From NCBI GenBank assembly GCA_013044385.1, contig JABEUN010000080.1:1-45506 (forward strand): DNA of 45,506 nt, given 5' to 3'. The stretch is from Acidimicrobiaceae bacterium (lineage in GTDB: Bacteria > Actinomycetota > Acidimicrobiia > Acidimicrobiales > Acidimicrobiaceae). Both the position numbers and the translations under genes were made by a program. Shown one piece after another: positions 44,263-45,506 of this stretch. Numbering within the stretch: position 1 is the stretch's first letter; each line of letters opens with the position of its first letter. A model generated the notes under the pieces. The model was not told where the DNA came from. It was given only the letters and a program-made list of their open reading frames with translations, and searched no databases.

Positions 44263-44454
44263 ATGAAGGTCTCAGTGGACTTAAAGCGCTGTCAGTCGAA
44301 CGCAATCTGTATGTCAATAGCCCCGAACATATTTGAAGTCAGAGAGGACGGCTACCTCTACATCCTCAACGATTCCCCTGGACCGGCCGACCATGACGAT
44401 GTCCTGGAGGCCGTCGAAGCCTGTCCGACACAGGCGATATCGGTAGAGGAATGA
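44263..44454 (+). CDS. Ferredoxin, [3Fe-4S] type
   Basis: 63 residues. Cys10, Cys16 (CQSNAIC) and Cys54 (EACPTQAI) are the three ligands of a single [3Fe-4S] cluster; the position of a fourth ligand is Asn13. IAPNIFEVREDG between them is typical of ferredoxins that feed cytochromes P450 or similar oxygenases. No P450 lies nearby. GGAGGTAG before the ATG is a strong ribosome site. No role in the aromatic pathway is implied, since VanB carries its own cluster. Confidence 0.9.
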   Translation: MKVSVDLKRCQSNAICMSIAPNIFEVREDGYLYILNDSPGPADHDDVLEAVEACPTQAISVEE

Positions 44455-44573
44455 GCACAAAAACCACCAGCGTTTCTGATCCGGTACTCAGCTTGGACCG
44501 ACTGCGGCCGATAATGCGTGTACCCTCCTAGCGTAATTACCGTACATTCGTCGAATTCAGTGAACGAGAGAGT

Positions 44574-45506
44574 ATGACCCGACCCGTCCCAAGAAAGATT
44601 CTTCCAATCGCTATGGTCCTCATGGTAGGCCTACTCAGCCTTTTGGTGAACTCCGGCACTGTGGCCACGAGGATAAGTTCAAGCTTCTCCAATCACCAAA
44701 TGACGAGCTACTCGACTTCCAATCCGATAGCAGACGTACAGCCGAATCCGAACTTTCTGACCATCTGCAATCTCAACACGTCGATCGACAGCTCCGCTTC
44801 TTGTCAGGCAGCGGCCCTACTGGCCATCGACAACGCCAGAGCCCAGGAAGGTGTTGGCCCGATGGTTCTTCCTGCGAATTACGGAAGTCTCACTCTCCCC
44901 GAGCAGCTATTGGTGGTGGTCAATCTTGAGCGACAGGATCGCGGTCTACCCGTTTTCATTGGCCTGACAACGGATCTGAATGCCTCAGCAGCGTTGGGAG
45001 CTGCTGCGAATACTGACCCAACTTTGAACTCAAATATCCCTTATGCTGCAAACTGGGCGGGTGGGCTACCTTCGGTACTCACAGCGGACTACGAGTGGAT
45101 GTATGACGACGGCTTTGGGAGTGCAAACATCGACTGTACTTCACCTACGTCCTCGGGCTGCTGGGGCCACCGTGACAACATTCTCGCAAACTTCTCTACA
45201 TCAGGCGTTCCGGCGGGAAATGGCGTAGGGCTCTACATGGGAGCAGCCGCGAACTCCGGCGCTTACCAGGGCGAACTATCACTTGCGACCATAGAGGCGG
45301 AGTATTCGCCTTCGACGACACCGGTCTTTGACTGGTCCTCGGTCGCCACACCTCCCTCAGCGGCGCTGCAGATTGGCTACTTCGGTTCAACCTCGAACAC
45401 CGCTTTAAACAAGCCTATCGTCGGCATGGCGTCGACTCCAGACGGCAAGGGCTACTGGCTGGTGGCTTCTGATGGAGGAATCTTCACCTTCGGAGACGCC
45501 GGTTAC
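44574..45506 (+). CDS. Secreted CAP-like protein with YWLVASDGG repeat, 5' part
   Basis: 311 codons, open at the right edge. A signal peptide or membrane anchor covers about 7-33 ([20 protein letters not shown]). A region with [39 protein letters not shown] and [10 protein letters not shown] resembles CAP/SCP-type extracellular domains, as I recall in acidimicrobial proteins. From residue about 280 the first copy of [20 protein letters not shown] starts, a tandem repeat (probably beta-propeller-like) common in Acidimicrobiales. The function is unknown. ATG 44574 follows GAGAG. Confidence 0.8.
   Translation, partial: MTRPVPRKILPIAMVLMVGLLSLLVNSGTVATRISSSFSNHQMTSYSTSNPIADVQPNPNFLTICNLNTSIDSSASCQAAALLAIDNARAQEGVGPMVLPANYGSLTLPEQLLVVVNLERQDRGLPVFIGLTTDLNASAALGAAANTDPTLNSNIPYAANWAGGLPSVLTADYEWMYDDGFGSANIDCTSPTSSGCWGHRDNILANFSTSGVPAGNGVGLYMGAAANSGAYQGELSLATIEAEYSPSTTPVFDWSSVATPPSAALQIGYFGSTSNTALNKPIVGMASTPDGKGYWLVASDGGIFTFGDAGY

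Noticed and set aside
1-45506. tRNA, rRNA, CRISPR arrays, insertion sequences, prophage, attachment sites
   Set aside because: Gaps between genes were read on both strands and none of the typical motifs or repeats was found.

Overview
The window looks like chromosome of an actinomycete of the class Acidimicrobiia. The evidence is a homodimeric actinobacterial-type pyruvate dehydrogenase E1, a SufC-SufS-SufU set, moderate G+C with frequent GTG/TTG starts, and a secreted protein at the right edge. That protein begins the '[12 protein letters not shown]' repeat that I know as abundant in Acidimicrobiales proteomes. The lineage call is inference from family knowledge, not from a search.

Layout. 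At 1-7.4 kb are the 5' end of a lipoylated E2 gene, lpdA, an aldo/keto reductase, an SDR and rnhA, all on the minus strand, with aceE on the plus strand (the three parts of a pyruvate dehydrogenase complex). At 7.4-20.2 kb is a minus-strand block: substrate-binding protein-livG-livF-livH-livM, then pobA-pcaI-pcaJ-pcaF-pcaH-pcaG-pcaB-pcaL. It encodes uptake of an aromatic acid, hydroxylation of 4-hydroxybenzoate and the whole protocatechuate branch of the beta-ketoadipate pathway down to succinyl-CoA and acetyl-CoA. Nearly all junctions inside the pca and liv parts are 1-11 nt overlaps. A divergent IclR/PcaR-type regulator at 20.5 kb faces a promoter that carries two PcaR-like repeats. At 21.3-24.0 kb vanB-vanA (vanillate demethylase) and a divergent MarR regulator share an intergenic region with a perfect 14-bp palindrome. 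Vanillate and 4-hydroxybenzoate therefore both converge on protocatechuate, a lignin-derived aromatic funnel.

At 24-29 kb are an HhH-GPD repair protein, thiE, an alpha/beta-hydrolase-like protein that has lost its catalytic residues, a tandem pair of RimK-like ATP-grasp ligases with no visible acceptor (the best candidate here for an undescribed activity), an AhpD-like protein and a DUF302 protein with a CsoR/CstR-like inverted repeat upstream. At 29.5-31.3 kb are an ECF sigma factor and its probable membrane anti-sigma partner. At 31.9-35.8 kb are a small membrane protein, a NUDIX protein with a degenerate box, an acyl-CoA dehydrogenase, a metallo-beta-lactamase-fold hydrolase and a YdjA-like nitroreductase. 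At 35.9-38.4 kb is sufC-sufS-sufU without sufB/sufD. At 38.5-44.0 kb are a DHA2-type MFS exporter, a phosphodiester-glycosidase-domain protein and a two-component system. At 44.3-45.5 kb are a [3Fe-4S]-type ferredoxin and the 5' part of the secreted CAP-like repeat protein.

No tRNA, rRNA, CRISPR array, insertion sequence or phage gene was recognised. All positions of short motifs were read by eye.
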